60,000 bases of DNA, taken from Chrysomallon squamiferum. Taxonomy: Eukaryota > Mollusca > Gastropoda > Neomphalida > Peltospiridae. Below the pieces are notes generated by a model. The model was not told where the DNA came from, searched no databases, and saw only the letters and a list, made by a program, of their open reading frames with translations. The stretch lies in contig CM022679.1 of NCBI GenBank assembly GCA_012295275.1, positions 29,922,654-29,982,653 on the forward strand. Direction: 5' to 3'. Shown piece by piece: positions 12,237 to 24,635 of the stretch; within the stretch, counting starts at the first letter, position 1; every line of letters begins with the position of its first letter. Position numbers and translations under genes: made by a program.

Positions 12237-12576
12237 TTGAAAAAGAAATCTACTGTTTTAATTCCACAACAGTTATACAAATCAGAAACAACCAATGTTA
12301 TAACAAAAGATTATTTACTAATATTTGAAAAACGTTAAGCGACGACCATAGAGTCACAATAAAAGGAGAAATAACTCTTGGTGAATCCAGAAATGCAATC
12401 AAATGGAACGCCTGGATATGTTGCTCTGATCGTAGAAGGTTCGTCATCTAAATTTCGGTTTAACAGGTAAAGATTTAATTCATTTAATAAATGAAGGCTT
12501 TCTGTAGGTGAGGACTTACTATTACGATCTGACAGGAAATTATTGTTTTTATTTGAAAAGAAAATGTTCTAAGTAT
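11162..12576. other. Intergenic region, gene 2 upstream to gene 3 downstream
   Basis: 11400-12100 is homologous to the upstream DNA of gene 1. ATA/ATG/ACA simple sequence at about 12109-12235. 12260-12520 matches the 3' flank of gene 2. No gene seen. Confidence 0.7.
12109..12235. repeat. Compound trinucleotide microsatellite (TAA, TGA, CAA)
   Basis: Blocks of TAA, GAT, CAA and TAA units in succession. Confidence 0.95.
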
Positions 12577-12582
12577 TTTATT
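12577..12582 (-). terminator. Gene 3 polyadenylation signal AATAAA
   Basis: TTTATT on the plus strand in the same context as gene 2. Confidence 0.5.
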
Positions 12583-12729
12583 CTATTTAAAACATAAATG
12601 AAAACATTTTCTGTCATTTATAATAATTCAATTTCCATAAACGAGTACCTATATCATACATAGTTTTCTTTTCTTTGTTATTACTATTATTTTTATTTAT
12701 TTATTTATTTTTCCGTATCTTAAACATAA

Positions 12730-12962
12730 TTAAGTTCTGTTAATAAGATATTTCACAAATAGATGAAAACTTTTTAAAACATGACAATCATTCCATTTCC
12801 AGTCATACGGCTTTCTAAAAGCAGTACAATACTGGTTGCCATTTAAATTGTTAGGTTGGCCAGGGTACCAGTCAGTAAACACAACTTCTGTGTTACTGGA
12901 ATTCCATCGCCATTCGCCTGAAAAATGAGTGGCCCCAAAGAACACCTGAACTGTGTTAAGAT
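12730..12962 (-). pseudogene. Gene 3 exon 4: frameshifted CTLD second half
   Basis: Normal up to WKWNDCH, then VLKSFHLFVKYLINRT and stop in a shifted frame. Tripeptide QPN still present. Confidence 0.85.
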
Positions 12963-13140
12963 CTAAAACAAACAAATAAAGGAAAAAGCTAATAGTTTAA
13001 ACTTGTATGATTTGAAGGTGCAGTAGTGATGAAGTAATTGTCTGCGTGATACAGCTTAACTTAAATTCCGTTAAGTATTAAGATAACTAAATAAACAACA
13101 AAACAACAAAAATACTAGAGGCAACAGTAGTAACAGTAAC

Positions 13141-13183
13141 AACAACAATAACAATAATAATAGTAATAATAATAATAATAAAA

Positions 13184-13214
<31 letters not shown>

Positions 13215-13245
13215 GGAAGAAGAAGTAGAAGAAGAAAATGAAGAA
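13141..13245. repeat. AAC/TAA/GAA compound microsatellite, gene 3 intron 3
   Basis: Trinucleotide blocks; equivalent arrays sit in intron 3 of genes 1, 2, 4 and 6. Confidence 0.9.
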
Positions 13246-13300
13246 AAAGTGTGAAAGACAGTTATATTTTTTGACAATAACAAACTTTTTCTTCTCGTAC

Positions 13301-13479
13301 CTTTTATAACTTCTCTTTTATATAACTATTTTTCTCAGCAGACTGTATTTCCATCAACTGTCCCCCTTCTTCTATACACGTGTTTTTGGCCTCCTCAAAT
13401 GTGGTTAAAGTTTCATGAATCTTGTAAAAGAAGGGAAAGTAGAGGCCTTGATGTAATCCAACATCCAGAGGTGATGTTT
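13301..13479 (-). pseudogene. Gene 3 exon 3: frameshifted CTLD first half
   Basis: 179 bp, two more than the fixed 177. It reads DVGLHQGLYFPFFYK through a local shifted patch, then ends early at TAA after a two-base insertion. Confidence 0.85.
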
Positions 13480-13659
13480 CTGATGGAATAAGTAAATAAA
13501 TAAATAAATAAATACGTAGCGGTAGTAGTAATAGTAGTATCAGCGCAGGTACAGATTTGAAAGTTTCCAAATGTCCCTTTCTTACAGATACGACGAGGGA
13601 TACACTGAACACTCTTCGGGTTGATTCTTACGGAATACGATAATCACTTATGGATTTTA

Positions 13660-13935
13660 GTCAATACGGGATACAGTGAATACTTTTGGAGTTTAGTCGA
13701 TTCTGGTTACAATGAATACTTTTGGAGTTTAGTCGATTCTGGTTACAATGAATACTTTTGGAGTTTAGTCGATTCTGGTTACAATGAATACTTTTGGAGT
13801 TTAGAGTTACAATGAATACTTTTGGAGTTTAGTCGATTCTGGTTACAATGAATACTTTTGGAGTTTAGACGATTCTGGTTACAATGAATACTTTTGGAGT
13901 TTAGTCGATTCTGGTTACAATGAATACTTATCGGG
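13660..13935. repeat. 36-bp minisatellite in gene 3 intron 2
   Basis: About seven near-identical 36-bp units containing TTTAGTCGATTCTGG and TACAATGAATACTTTTGGAG. Because 36 is a multiple of three, it produces an accidental SLVDSGYNEYFW repeat ORF. Degenerate relatives flank it and occur in the same intron of genes 1 and 2. Confidence 0.93.
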
Positions 13936-14255
13936 CTTAATCGGTATTGTACACTATGAATGCTTTCGGACTTTAGTCGATCCGGAATACAATGAGTAGC
14001 TTGGGATTTACCTTCCAGTAAAACACAAAAATATTAATTGCCAAGTTTTGTGCAATAAAAGATACATAAAGCTCATCTAGTCAGAAACTTATTTGTTCAC
14101 ATGATGTTATTACAAACAGACATAGAGATAGATAGAAATGTGAAGATATTTTGAACAGCCACTTTTAATGACAAGTGTTTTATTTCAAGTTTTGTAACGC
14201 TAATATCAACAAATATTTCTTCTAAAAAAATATCGATTCACTTGTGTTATTTTAC

Positions 14256-14340
14256 CTGTACTGCAGTCTGTTGTTTGTCTAACAATTTTACAGACTGTGC
14301 CGTTTGGACAACTGTGATTCTCACACTGAAGGGCAAGTCT
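14256..14340 (-). pseudogene. Gene 3 exon 2: EGF-like module (intact)
   Basis: 85 bp, RLALQCENHSCPNGTVCKIV; acceptor TTTCAG|AGA, donor ACAG|GTAAAA. Confidence 0.85.
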
Positions 14341-14906
14341 CTGAAATAAAGAAATATCAGAAATTTTCTTACTTCAGTAAAATAACATTTTAATGTCAAA
14401 CAAATTCTTCATAATCTGAAGATTATATCAAATAAGAGACCAATCTTTTTTCTTGTTTTGTTTTGTTATTTTTGTTACTGTCACTAAATATCGTTTCGAT
14501 TGACAGCACGACATTTTAAAATTTTACCTTCCCTTATACATGAAACGTGTTATTATCAAGACCTTTTATAAGTAATTCTGAAATACAAGATCAAACGTGA
14601 ACGGAGGCAGTTTGGATGTATATAATTTTTTTTTAAAGAGACAAGTATTTAAAATAAAAATATTTGTCATATATTCAGCAAAATACGTATAAAGCTTTAT
14701 ATGGGGGAAAATGATTTATATTATATTTTATAACATAACGTTCGAAGGAACACGCATGCGCACATACAGACATATTATATACACATTATGCACACTTAAT
14801 AAACTCTTATATTTATACATGTTTTTAATCCATATAATAAATTTATACCACATACTTAGAACATTCACATATTATTTTATGTATGAAACAAAGCGATTTT
14901 ACATAC

Positions 14907-15221
14907 CTTAGGCCAGTTCTGTATTTCAGAGTAAATACTTCCATCTTTAAATTGCAGACTGCCGTTGCTTTCCTGGTTTAGTTCACAAATGTTTGTGATA
15001 TTATCAAAGTTGATGCTCTGACATCTTGTTCTGAACAGACATTGCTGAACACATCGTAGTAGTCCGAAGTCTCCGAACACAAGAAACGTGCTTGAAGATC
15101 CAGTGTTGTATTGAAAGAGATCACTGAAGTTGTCGTAGTTGGTACACACAGGGAAGTGGCACCAAATTAATCGAAAGAGATGAAGAATAAGAACTCCAAG
15201 AAACAAGTTTTTGCAAAACAT
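14907..15221 (-). pseudogene. Gene 3 exon 1: signal peptide + PAN/apple (intact)
   Basis: 315 bp, open. Donor GCCTAAG|GTATGT. Core reads RCVQQCLFRTRCQSINFDN. Confidence 0.85.
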
Positions 15222-16699
15222 TTTTGAAGATTCCTGTCTTCAGATCGAAACTGGAGCAATAACAATTTGAGCAAGCGTGGAAACAAATATATATATGTAT
15301 ATATATATAATGATTAAAGTTTATTGTCTGAAATTAATGAAAACAAAAATCAGCATTACAGTAGGTGTATAATAACAATAATATTATTATTTTTAAACAC
15401 TATATGAAAAATAAGAAGTTTTTAAACTGTTATTTTGTTTAAAAATATTTTTCTTATTTTACCCAAAAGAAAATCAACAAGAATATGGTTCTGAATCGTT
15501 TATAACATATCCCTTGTTTTAAATCCACTTCGAGTCAGTCACTGGCGCAAAAATATGTATTTAAAACATTCGTCTTAAATTGAAATAAAAGCTGAAATAA
15601 ATATCCGTAGTTTAAATGTTTTCGAGAAAACAAACCTTTTGTTGAAAAACGTTTTAACAATTCTCACAGTTATTACACCTTTCGCTCAGTTATTGTAAAA
15701 TATATTTTTGAAAAAATGGAAGATTATATCAGTAGAAAAAAAAATAGAAGACAAACTGAAGAAGTGAATTGTATTTGTTGATTCCAGGAATCTCTTTTGA
15801 CCTTCAGGAAACTAAATATATAAAACATTTCCTGTACAGATGATATTTCAACAGTAAACAGTGTATTAAATGATTTCCAATATCTTCAATAGTCCTTTTT
15901 AAAACTAAATAAAGAGACACGACGCTTACCGAATACGTTCTTCCTTAAACAGTTGATACACTCTTCCATTATATCGACTTTTCCTGTGTAATCATACATC
16001 TTAGTAAATAATACAGCACTGTAAATACTCATAACGTTCTGAAGCAGTTCAGGATGTCCGTGTTTATTATCTAGAAATTTAATTGACTTATGTAACTATG
16101 GATAAAAGATTCATTCTTAAACGTTTTTCCACGACACAAATACTGCTGCCTGTGACGACCGTACTTCTCTAATCTTCGGTATCAAGTCTGTCGTCACAGC
16201 TCGCTTCATAACTAATAGGTTAGTTAATTTTCTTAAACGTGAAAGGGGGCAGAAAGGACTTAACGGTACAATTAACAGCAACAGTAACTTCAGCAGCAGT
16301 TACGTCAACAACAACCGCATCGGAAAAGAGTGTTTATCGGATGGAATGCTGAAAACACAAACGTGCACCACATGTTAAAATAGCATTAAAATTAAAAAAA
16401 AAAAAATTAAACAAAAAAAATAAGAAAGAAAGAAGAGAATAGGAAAAAAATGTGAAAATGCTGCCATGACTAAATTTTGTATAACTACATTTTCATCCTT
16501 TTTTGATGTTAATAAATCTTCAAAATGTTCAGTGGTACGAATATGTATTTTAGTGCGATGTCACGCTCACCTGGCTCGAATCTATTGACTACATCAATTA
16601 GTTTTACATATTATATGTGTATTTTATATATATACATATATATATATATTATTGGCTTATTTGAGGTTTTTATGCTTCAAAATAAGTCCTATCTCCCAA

Positions 16700-18460
16700 C
16701 GTGTACATAATGAAGTATTTTTATTTTTATGCTTTTTACAAATATGTTCGTTAATTTAGATTAATAATGTATGGAAATATTGTTCTTATGCTCCAGAAAT
16801 ATTCAGAACAAAAAGGTGAAACAGAACTAAAAAAAAATAAAAAAAATAAATTGAAGATGAAGACTTTTGTATATATGTGTCTATGTATAATGTGTGTGTA
16901 TGTGTATGTATGTGTATGTATGCATGTGAATATGTGTGTGTGTTATATGATTATCACACGTTTGTTTTTATAACAGATTTTTGTTTGTTTTCATAGTAGG
17001 CGTTACTAACTGTTAATTTACAATGAAGTCGTTGTACTCATTAACTGCGAAACCTGTGTCACGTGATAAAATACGTTTATCATAGTCAATAAGTTTGATT
17101 TATAGACGCTGTCACCGTGTTTTCATAATATACTGACATTTTTTTTTTTTTTTTTATTATTATCATTATTTATCAGAACCGAAGTATCTTCTACAATCTA
17201 CATCCATTCAGGAAGTCAAAGATTACCATCTTTGGAACACTGACGGGACTGGGAAATTACACAATGGAAGCTCGGAAGACGATCGATCTTGTAATTCACC
17301 ATCAACAAGCTAATCTAACCACTGAAACAAAGCCTGCCCGGTGAATGAATTGTTAATTAACCGTTTATTTAAGTAACTCGACGTCTTGAAAGAAACACAA
17401 CACTAATTTTAATTGTAAAATTCAGCGCTACTATCACTTAAACGAACGAGAATAATTATGCATAGAAAAAGCATTATTTATTCACTACAAAAATCGTCAG
17501 TAAGTTTGTGTTAGAAACAAAATCGACCGCAACTCCTTGACGTACTGTTAAAGGTGATTATTACATATTTTATGTGAAAACTAAATGTAGCAGTCTTTGC
17601 TATTGATTAAACAAATATTCGTTTAACTACAGAGCAACACTTTTTAATTTTTAAGGTTTCTGTATGAATTTTAGCTTGTGTATTATGTTATATTAGAAAC
17701 AAAATACTGGGTGGATTTCTCTTATATGTTATCAGCAACATCTCTTTGTCGCTCACTTTCTGAGTGGGACACAATAACTCTTTTTTTTTTTTTTAATAAT
17801 TAATTATGCTGATACTAATATGGCTTAATTTTACAATAAATAAAGAAATTAACAAACGAAATAATATCTGTGTGTAATAATAATAAATATTCTGAGGTAG
17901 GTGAAGAATTATTGAGATACAATAAATGCTATAGTTATATTAAACAATTACTTTTTAATATATATATAGTGAGAACAGTAATATTAGACGTATTACTGTA
18001 TAGAACTACTACATAAACAGACTTATATAACAGATAAAAGCCTTCGTCGCCTGGTAACTGACGTCATATAACATTAATGGCTGAATATAAATGGCTGCTT
18101 ATATATTATCAGCAAGATCTCTTTACCGTTCACTTTCTGAGCAGCACATATCCATGCTATGGTTACTATGGTTACTGCAAGAAGATTATCACTGTTTTTG
18201 TTTTTTAAGTCTTTATAACAAACAAATAAAAATAAACCCAACAAGTTCATTTATGTTCTGTGTATTTTAATAATAATTTTACACAAACCATAAATAAATT
18301 TAAAAAAAGTACTAAGGGCAGATTTATTATTATTATTTTTTTTCTTCTTCTTCTTCTTCTTCTTCTTCTTATTAGTATTATTTAGAGCTACTCATACACA
18401 AAGACGAGTTTTTTCATGCGATTAGCATGTTAATGTTTTTCAATCAGTTGGTACTTATTC
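16700..18460 (+). repeat. Dispersed repeat R, copy 1 (with nested SINE)
   Basis: Shares long stretches with copies at 18640-19300, 29640-30900 and 41330-42740, all in the opposite orientation. Landmarks are a block at 17700-17800 ending GAGTGGGACACAATAACTC and a block at 18040-18110 with TGACGTCATATAAC. No long ORF; family unknown. Confidence 0.75.
17142..17347 (-). mobile_element. tRNA-derived SINE, minus orientation
   Basis: On the minus strand it starts near 17347, has A-box-like and B-box-like motifs (GATCGATCG) in its head, a body ending GGTTCTGATAAATAATGA, and an A-rich tail (poly-T at 17139-17157 on the plus strand). The same element lies in repeat copy 4 at 42225-42435. Confidence 0.7.
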
Positions 18461-18639
18461 ACTTCACGATTGTCAATAAGTTTCTGTTGGAAACAAATCG
18501 ACCGCATTTCCTTGATGTACTGTTAAAGGTGATTATTACATATTTTATCTGAAAAGTAAAAAGTAGCAATCTTTGCTATTGATTAAATAAATATTCCTTT
18601 ATCTACCGATCACCACATTTTAATTTTAAGGTTGTGTGT

Positions 18640-19300
18640 TACACACAGAAACAAAACAGATATTATTTCGTTTGTTAATTTCTTTATTTATCGTAAAATT
18701 AAGCCATATTAGTATCAGCATTATTAATTATTAAAAAAAAGAGTTATTGTGTCCCACTCAGAAAGTGAGCGACAAAGAGATGTTGCTGATAACATATAAG
18801 AGAAATCCACCCAGTATTTTGTTTCTAATATAACATAATATACAAGCTAAAATACATACACATACCTTAAAATTAAAATGTGTTGCTAAAATTCATACAA
18901 AAACATTAAAATTAAAATGTGTTGCTCTGAAGATAAACGAATATTTAAATAATCAATAGCAAAGACTGCTACATTTACTTTTCAGATAAAAAATGTAATA
19001 TTACATGAAGGAATTGCAGTTAATGAGTACAACAACTTCATTGTAAATTTACAGTCCATAACATCTATTATGAAAACAGACAAAAAATATATAATAAAAA
19101 TAAATATGTGATAATCATAAAGCATACATACATGCATAATACATACATAGATGCATACATGTTCCACTTCTCCAACAATCTTCTTTTTTTTTTCTTTTTT
19201 TTTTTCTTTTTTATTAGCTTTTCCTTCTGAATATTGCTGGAGCATAAGAACAAAATTACCATACATTACTAATGTAAATGAACGTAATTATTTATGAAAA
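18640..19300 (-). repeat. Dispersed repeat R, copy 2
   Basis: Reverse complement of 16750-17060 and 17560-17870, lacking the SINE-bearing middle. The short 18480-18640 segment before it is a third, directly oriented fragment. Confidence 0.75.
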
Positions 19301-20212
19301 TAATAAAAAATAAAAAATACTTCGTTAGAGAGTACGATCGAGGTGTTACAGGCTTCAGATTGAAACCTCCCGAGTGCACCATATGAGGTTTTACCTTTTC
19401 AACAATATCGCCTTTAGGCCGCTGTATTTATTTAGATGAAACACCGTTAACAGTGGAATGTTTTATGTTCATTCTGAACCGCTTCAAAATCTCATGACTG
19501 TTTACAGTGCTGTATAATTTGCTAAGATGCATGTCCACACAGGACAAGTCGATGTAATGGAAGAATATATCAGCTGTTTGACGAAGAACGTATTTGGTAA
19601 GAGACGTGTCTAACTATTTTGTTTAAAAAGGACTGATAACTGCTGAAAATATCAGCTGTACAGGAAATATTTTATATTCATTTTATATATTTAGTTATAA
19701 AAGATTAAAAGAATTTCCTGGAATCAAGAACAAATACAATTTACTCCTTCAACTTGCCTTCAGGTTAGGAAACAGAATGAACGGAAATTTTTGTTGATAT
19801 AATCTTCTATCTTTTCAAAATTATATTTTGAAAGAAAAAAATGACTTTATGATAATTGAACGAAAGATGTAGTAAAGATCGAGATTTGTTAAAACGTTTT
19901 CTGTCAAAAATCTTGTTTTCTCGAAAACATTTAAACGATGGATAATAATTTCAGTTTTTTATATGGTTTTTTTTGATTGAGTTGAAGACAAAGTAATAGT
20001 TTAGAAAATGGTTGTTTTAAGATATTGTTTAAACAAAAATAATATTATAAACCTTTTTTATTTACTTTTCTTTTTATTTTCTTTCTTTCAGTTTTTGTTT
20101 TCAGTAATTTAAGAGAACAAACGTTAATAAATATATACACGTCTGTTTCCAAACATGGCTCAAATTGTTGTTGCTCAAATTTCGATTTACAGCTAGAGGA
20201 GAATCTTCAGAC

Positions 20213-20526
20213 ATGTTTTCCAAAAATTTGTTTCTTGGAGTTCTAATTCTTCATTTCTTTGGATTAACTTGGTGCCACTGTCCTGTCTGTACCAACTACG
20301 ACAACTTCAGTGATCTCCTTCAAAACAACTCTGGTTCTTCAAGCACGTTTCTTGTGTTCAAAGACTTCGGACTACTACGATGTGTTCAGCAATGTCTGTT
20401 CAGAACAAAATGTCAGAGCATCAACTTTACATTACCACGAACATTTGTGAACTAAACCAGGAAAGCAACGGAAAACTGGTGTTTAAAAATGGAAGTATTT
20501 ACTCTGAAATACAGAACTGGCCCAAG
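20213..20526 (+). pseudogene. Gene 4 exon 1: PAN exon with one-base deletion
   Basis: 314 bp against 315. The frame breaks at about 20425; donor CCCAAG|GTGTGT is kept. Confidence 0.87.
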
Positions 20527-20809
20527 GTGTGTTAATTAGTTCTCTTTTTTAAATTAAATGATACTTGCATTTTCTTTGTAGGTTACAGAAATTTATCAGA
20601 TGGTGTAAAAACGTATGTATATTTAAGAGTTTATTATGTGTGTCCATAACGTGTATATCTGTGTATATGTACATGTGCAGTGTTTATGTCTATATGATTG
20701 GATGTGTATAGATATATATACACATGTCGCACATTATATATATGTATAAAGACTGTGAGTATTATGGCATAACCGTATCTTAAAATATAACAATATGAAT
20801 GTTTTTTGG

Positions 20810-20813
<4 letters not shown>

Positions 20814-20898
<85 letters not shown>
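20814..20898. repeat. (CT)n microsatellite, gene 4 intron 1
   Basis: About 42 CT units; the homologous array in gene 6 is at 32117-32190. Confidence 0.97.
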
Positions 20899-20901
<3 letters not shown>

Positions 20902-21226
20902 GTATAATTGTTTTATGATTTCTATTTTAAATCTTTTTATACTTAATAAACCTTAAAATGAACATCTAAACTGCCTCCGTTCGGCCACTGACGTTTTGAT
21001 CTTGTGTTTCTCAACTTGTGATACAAAATCTTGATAACAACACGTTTCCAGTTTACCGTAAGGTATGATTATCGCTAATCGAAAAGATATTTAGTAGCAG
21101 TAAAAAAAAAAACACCACATTCATCAGTCAGAGAGTTGGTATAATTGTCTGACTTTGAAGAATTTGTTTGACATTAAAATTTTATTTTACTGAAATAATA
21201 AAATTTCTGATATTTCTGTATTTCAG

Positions 21227-21311
21227 CGGCTTGTTCTTCAATGTGAGAATCACAGATGCAAAAGCGGTGAAGTCTGCACAATTGATAGAAAAACAACAAA
21301 CTGCAGTACAG
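21227..21311 (+). pseudogene. Gene 4 exon 2: EGF-like module (intact)
   Basis: 85 bp, RLVLQCENHRCKSGEVC; acceptor ATTTCAG|CGG, donor ACAG|GTAAAA. Confidence 0.85.
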
Positions 21312-21897
21312 GTAAAATAACACAAGCGAATCAATATTTTAAAAAAAACAAAAAAACAATGTAAACATATATTAATATTAGATTTACAAAACTTGAAATA
21401 AAATACTTAATAGAATGTTTGATTCGCTAAATCTAACTGTTTAACATACAGCTCCACCTTTCCATTTATTTGTATATCAGTTTGTAACCGCGTCTTGTGA
21501 ACAGATACATTTCTGACTTGATGGTGTCACGGTTCCAATGCCCAACGTGCTCGTTATGTAGGCGTTTAGAAGCATTAGACAGATAACACATCAACAAGAA
21601 TTCAACTTGACTTGTTTATCATGCGTTTCGTAATTATACACAAGAAAATAAACCCAAGCGAATTATAAACGGTTTTCGGGAAATCTATTTAAAAACGGAT
21701 TTGAATAAAATCAGTTATTTAATGCAAGTTTTTACTTATGTTACAGGTTCCTACGCAGAGATTTGTGTGATTTGTGCATAATCGACGCAGGTCCTACGAG
21801 AATCCAAGGACATTCATACGATCCCGCGCGATATATATATATATATACATTTTTTTTTTTTAAATCTGTACTTCTGCATTCCAGGAAGTAAATTTGA

Positions 21898-22060
21898 AAT
21901 GTTTGGCAGCTTCAAAATATGTCAAATGTTATACACAAAGAGAGGTTATTACTTCATGTTTGCCTCAGTCTGTCCAATCATCCTCTTCTCCATTAACGAC
22001 ATTATGTTATATTACAGGACATTCCTACATGTGTACGTGTCTACAAAGTACTTATCAATA
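21898..22060 (+). other. Intron-2 block shared with genes 1 and 6
   Basis: Contains TTCAAAATATGTCAAATG and CATTAACGACATTATG, near-identical in all three genes. Preceded by TGCATTCCAG, which could act as an acceptor. Confidence 0.5.
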
Positions 22061-22436
22061 ATAATGAATTTTTAATTCCCGAAAACTAATTGTTTAACGT
22101 GTAAATTACTCGTTGTTTCTACCTGTGTTTTAGTGTGTAACAACATCTTGTGAACAGATACATTTCACACTTGATGAGTTCTATATACATTTTATTGTCT
22201 GAAACTTGGTGTTTAATAATTTTGTGTATCTACTTTCCTTTTTACCAGAATCGACTAAACTCCAAAAGTACTCACTGTATTCCGTAACAAATCCAGTCGA
22301 GAAGGGTTCAACGGAACCACTATTCATCAAAACACATTTGATTAGCTTCAAATCTGTGCATGCACTACTGTTATTGTTACTACTACTACATTTAATTAAT
22401 TTATTTATTTATTTATTTATTTACTTATTCAATCAG

Positions 22437-22615
22437 AAACATCACCTCTGGATGTTGGTTACATCAAGGCCTCAACTTTCCCCTTCTTTTACAAGATTCA
22501 TGAAACTTTAACCAACATTTGAGGAGGACTAGAAACACGTGTATAGAAGAAGGGGGACAGTTGATGGAAATAAAGTCTGCTGAGAAAAATAGTTATATAC
22601 GAGAAGTCATAAAAG
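22437..22615 (+). pseudogene. Gene 4 exon 3: frameshifted CTLD first half
   Basis: 179 bp with two one-base insertions (near 22513 and 22529). Stop TGA directly after the first. Confidence 0.87.
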
Positions 22616-22689
22616 GTACGAGATACCACACAAACAGTTTGTCATTGTGAAGAAATTTAACTATCATATTCCTTTTTTCTTCATTTTCT

Positions 22690-22805
22690 TCTACATCTTC
22701 TTCTTCTTCTTCTTCTTCTTCTTATTATTATTATTATTAGTAGTAGTAGTAGTAGTAGTATTAGTATTATTATTATTAGTGTTGTTGTTGTTGTTGTTAT
22801 TGTTT
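22690..22805. repeat. TTC/TTA/GTA/GTT compound microsatellite, gene 4 intron 3
   Basis: Counterpart of the intron-3 tracts in genes 1-3 and 6. Confidence 0.92.
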
Positions 22806-22985
22806 TGATAATGTTTCCTATGACCTCTGTTCCTTCTAGTATTCTCGCTGTTTTGTTATTATTTAGTTATCTTAATACTTCACAGAATCCAAGCTAGATC
22901 ACCTAGAAAAATTACTTTATCACTACTGCATATTCAAATCATACAAGTTTAAACTATTACATTTTTCCTTTATCTTTCATTTTAG

Positions 22986-23218
22986 ATCTTAATACAGTTC
23001 AGGTGTTCTTTGGGGCCACTCATTTTTCAGGCGAATGGAGATGGAATTCCAGTAACACAGAAGTAGTGTTTACTGACTGGCACCGTGGCCAACCTAACAA
23101 TAAAAAGGGCAACCAGTATTGTTCAGCTTTTAAAAGGCCGTTTGACTGGAAATGGAATGATTGTCACTGCTATAAAAAGTTTTCATCTATTTGTGAAATA
23201 TCTTATGAACAGACCTAA
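22986..23218 (+). pseudogene. Gene 4 exon 4: CTLD second half (intact)
   Basis: 233 bp, FFGATHFSGEWRW, HRGQPNN, WKWNDCHC, SSICEISYEQT and TAA. Open although the rest of the gene is broken. Confidence 0.87.
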
Positions 23219-23346
23219 TTCCTTTAAGATATTAACATGGAAACAAAATAAGAAATAATAATAAGAAGAAAATTGTATAGGGTACAAGTGTAGACTGAAT
23301 TGTGTTAAATGGCAGAAAATGTTTTCATTTATCTTTTAAATAGCAT

Positions 23347-23352
23347 AATAAA
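23347..23352 (+). terminator. Gene 4 polyadenylation signal AATAAA
   Basis: About 130 bp past the stop, in a context shared with genes 2, 3 and 6. Confidence 0.6.
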
Positions 23353-23519
23353 ATAGTAAGTACTCCCCTACAGAAAGCCTTTGTTTATTAAAAGAATTAA
23401 ATCTTTACGAGTTAAACTGAAAAATAGTTGATAAAAGTTTGCTATCGGTCTATCACATTATTTAACTGCATTGTTTGCTTCATCAAGAGTTATTTCTCCT
23501 TCTGTTGTGTCTCTGTCAT

Positions 23520-23740
23520 CGTCAAACACAACACAGGCAGTACACAACAACACAAAAGAAAACAACACCATGACACGGAAATACAAAACAAAACAACATA
23601 ACAAAACTTGACAGAGCTACACACAAAACAACACAACAAAACATGAACGGCAGTACATATCGCAACACAAAATACGTCACTACAATACACAACACAACAA
23701 AACATGACAGAACACTACACAATATAGCTATACAACCGCA
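23520..23740 (-). repeat. 30-bp GTTGTGT minisatellite, inverted copy
   Basis: Reads ACACAACAAAACATGACA-type units, the reverse complement of the arrays in intron 3 of genes 5 and 7. Confidence 0.7.
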
Positions 23741-24474
23741 TGTCATATATGAAATTAATGTTACAACAAAAAAAAAAGTCATCTATATATAAATAATAAA
23801 TATCTGAAAGTGAGTTGTAAACACATTACAGTCAGTTATGAAGCTGGATTTAATGTGATGTAAATTTAGTATGCTTTTATAATATAATATGATATTACAG
23901 TGGATATCATTTTAAGTTAAATGTGCACTTCTCACATCTATTATTAAACACTGACATAATACACTGGTAACTGAATACGAAACCTACGTGACGGTATTTT
24001 TATTAATTAATAACTACCACTATCGAGTTATCTAAAATTAGGAATGTGAGAAGCTGCACGTACATTACAACTTCCACACTAAATAGGTTATGTCTCGATT
24101 TCGGAATTTTCCTGATGGGATACGTCAACGACGGGTTGTGAAGAGTTATTCCCCTTGAGGGCCATTAGTAATACTGGAGCTGAGGAAGATGATATTTGTA
24201 TCTGACTTCATTTTACAAACTAACGAGAAATACTAACGTCATTTTTATTTTGTAGAAAATACTAAGGTCCATTTTTTTTTTTCATGTAGGCCCATTTCTA
24301 GACGCACAACGTCAAAGTAAAACTGTAAATATTACTACCATTCAGATGTTCCCTGGGTTGGGTTTTAATTTCCCATTACTTTGGATGGTCTGTTAGAGAA
24401 TGACCCTTCACTTTAGTAATATTAATGGCATGATTACCTGCCAAAGTCATAATAATCGTGACTTGATAATTCTT

Positions 24475-24499
24475 TTCTTTCTTTCTTTCTTTCTTTCCT

Positions 24500-24552
<53 letters not shown>

Positions 24553-24635
24553 TTCTTCTTCTTCTTCTTCTTCTTATTATTATTATTATTATTATTATTA
24601 CTACTATTATTATTATTATTATTATTATGGGTAAC
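24475..24635. repeat. (CTTT)n-(CTT)n-(ATT)n array
   Basis: Three simple repeats in succession. The homologous array upstream of gene 7 (34885-35040) has fewer CTTT and more CTT units. Confidence 0.95.

Larger units (their letters stand above)
12730..15221 (-). pseudogene. Gene 3: PAN/EGF-like/C-type lectin pseudogene
   Basis: Four exons with normal borders. Exons 1 and 2 are intact: signal MFCKNLFLGVLILHLF, and the PAN domain with CHFPVC replacing the usual CHCPVC. Exon 3 (179 bp) has a one-base insertion soon compensated by a one-base loss, then a two-base insertion near its end that gives a stop after SYIKEKL. Exon 4 has a one-base deletion after WKWNDCH, so the last CTLD cysteine and the normal C-terminus are lost. 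At best the transcript would yield a secreted PAN/EGF-like protein with a truncated lectin domain. Intron 2 carries the 36-bp minisatellite. Confidence 0.82.
15222..20212. other. Divergent intergenic region between genes 3 and 4, imperfect palindrome
   Basis: Head-to-head spacer. The flank of gene 3 (about 15600-16060) matches the reverse complement of the flank of gene 4 (about 19480-19960), and an inner repeat R runs plus at about 16700-18460 and minus at about 18640-19300. 16240-16450 has CAG/AAC-rich sequence. Promoters for both genes must lie here but I can name no specific element. Confidence 0.65.
20213..23218 (+). pseudogene. Gene 4: PAN/EGF-like/C-type lectin pseudogene
   Basis: All four exons and GT/AG borders persist. 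Exon 1 lost one base inside the PAN domain (after CQSINF), giving an early stop. Exon 3 has two single-base insertions, the first creating a stop after ETLTNI. Exons 2 and 4 are clean. The signal peptide reads MFSKNLFLGVLILHFF. The tripeptide is QPN, in the variant HRGQPNNKK. It is the partner of gene 6 in the tandem duplication, but the two copies carry different lesions. Confidence 0.85.
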
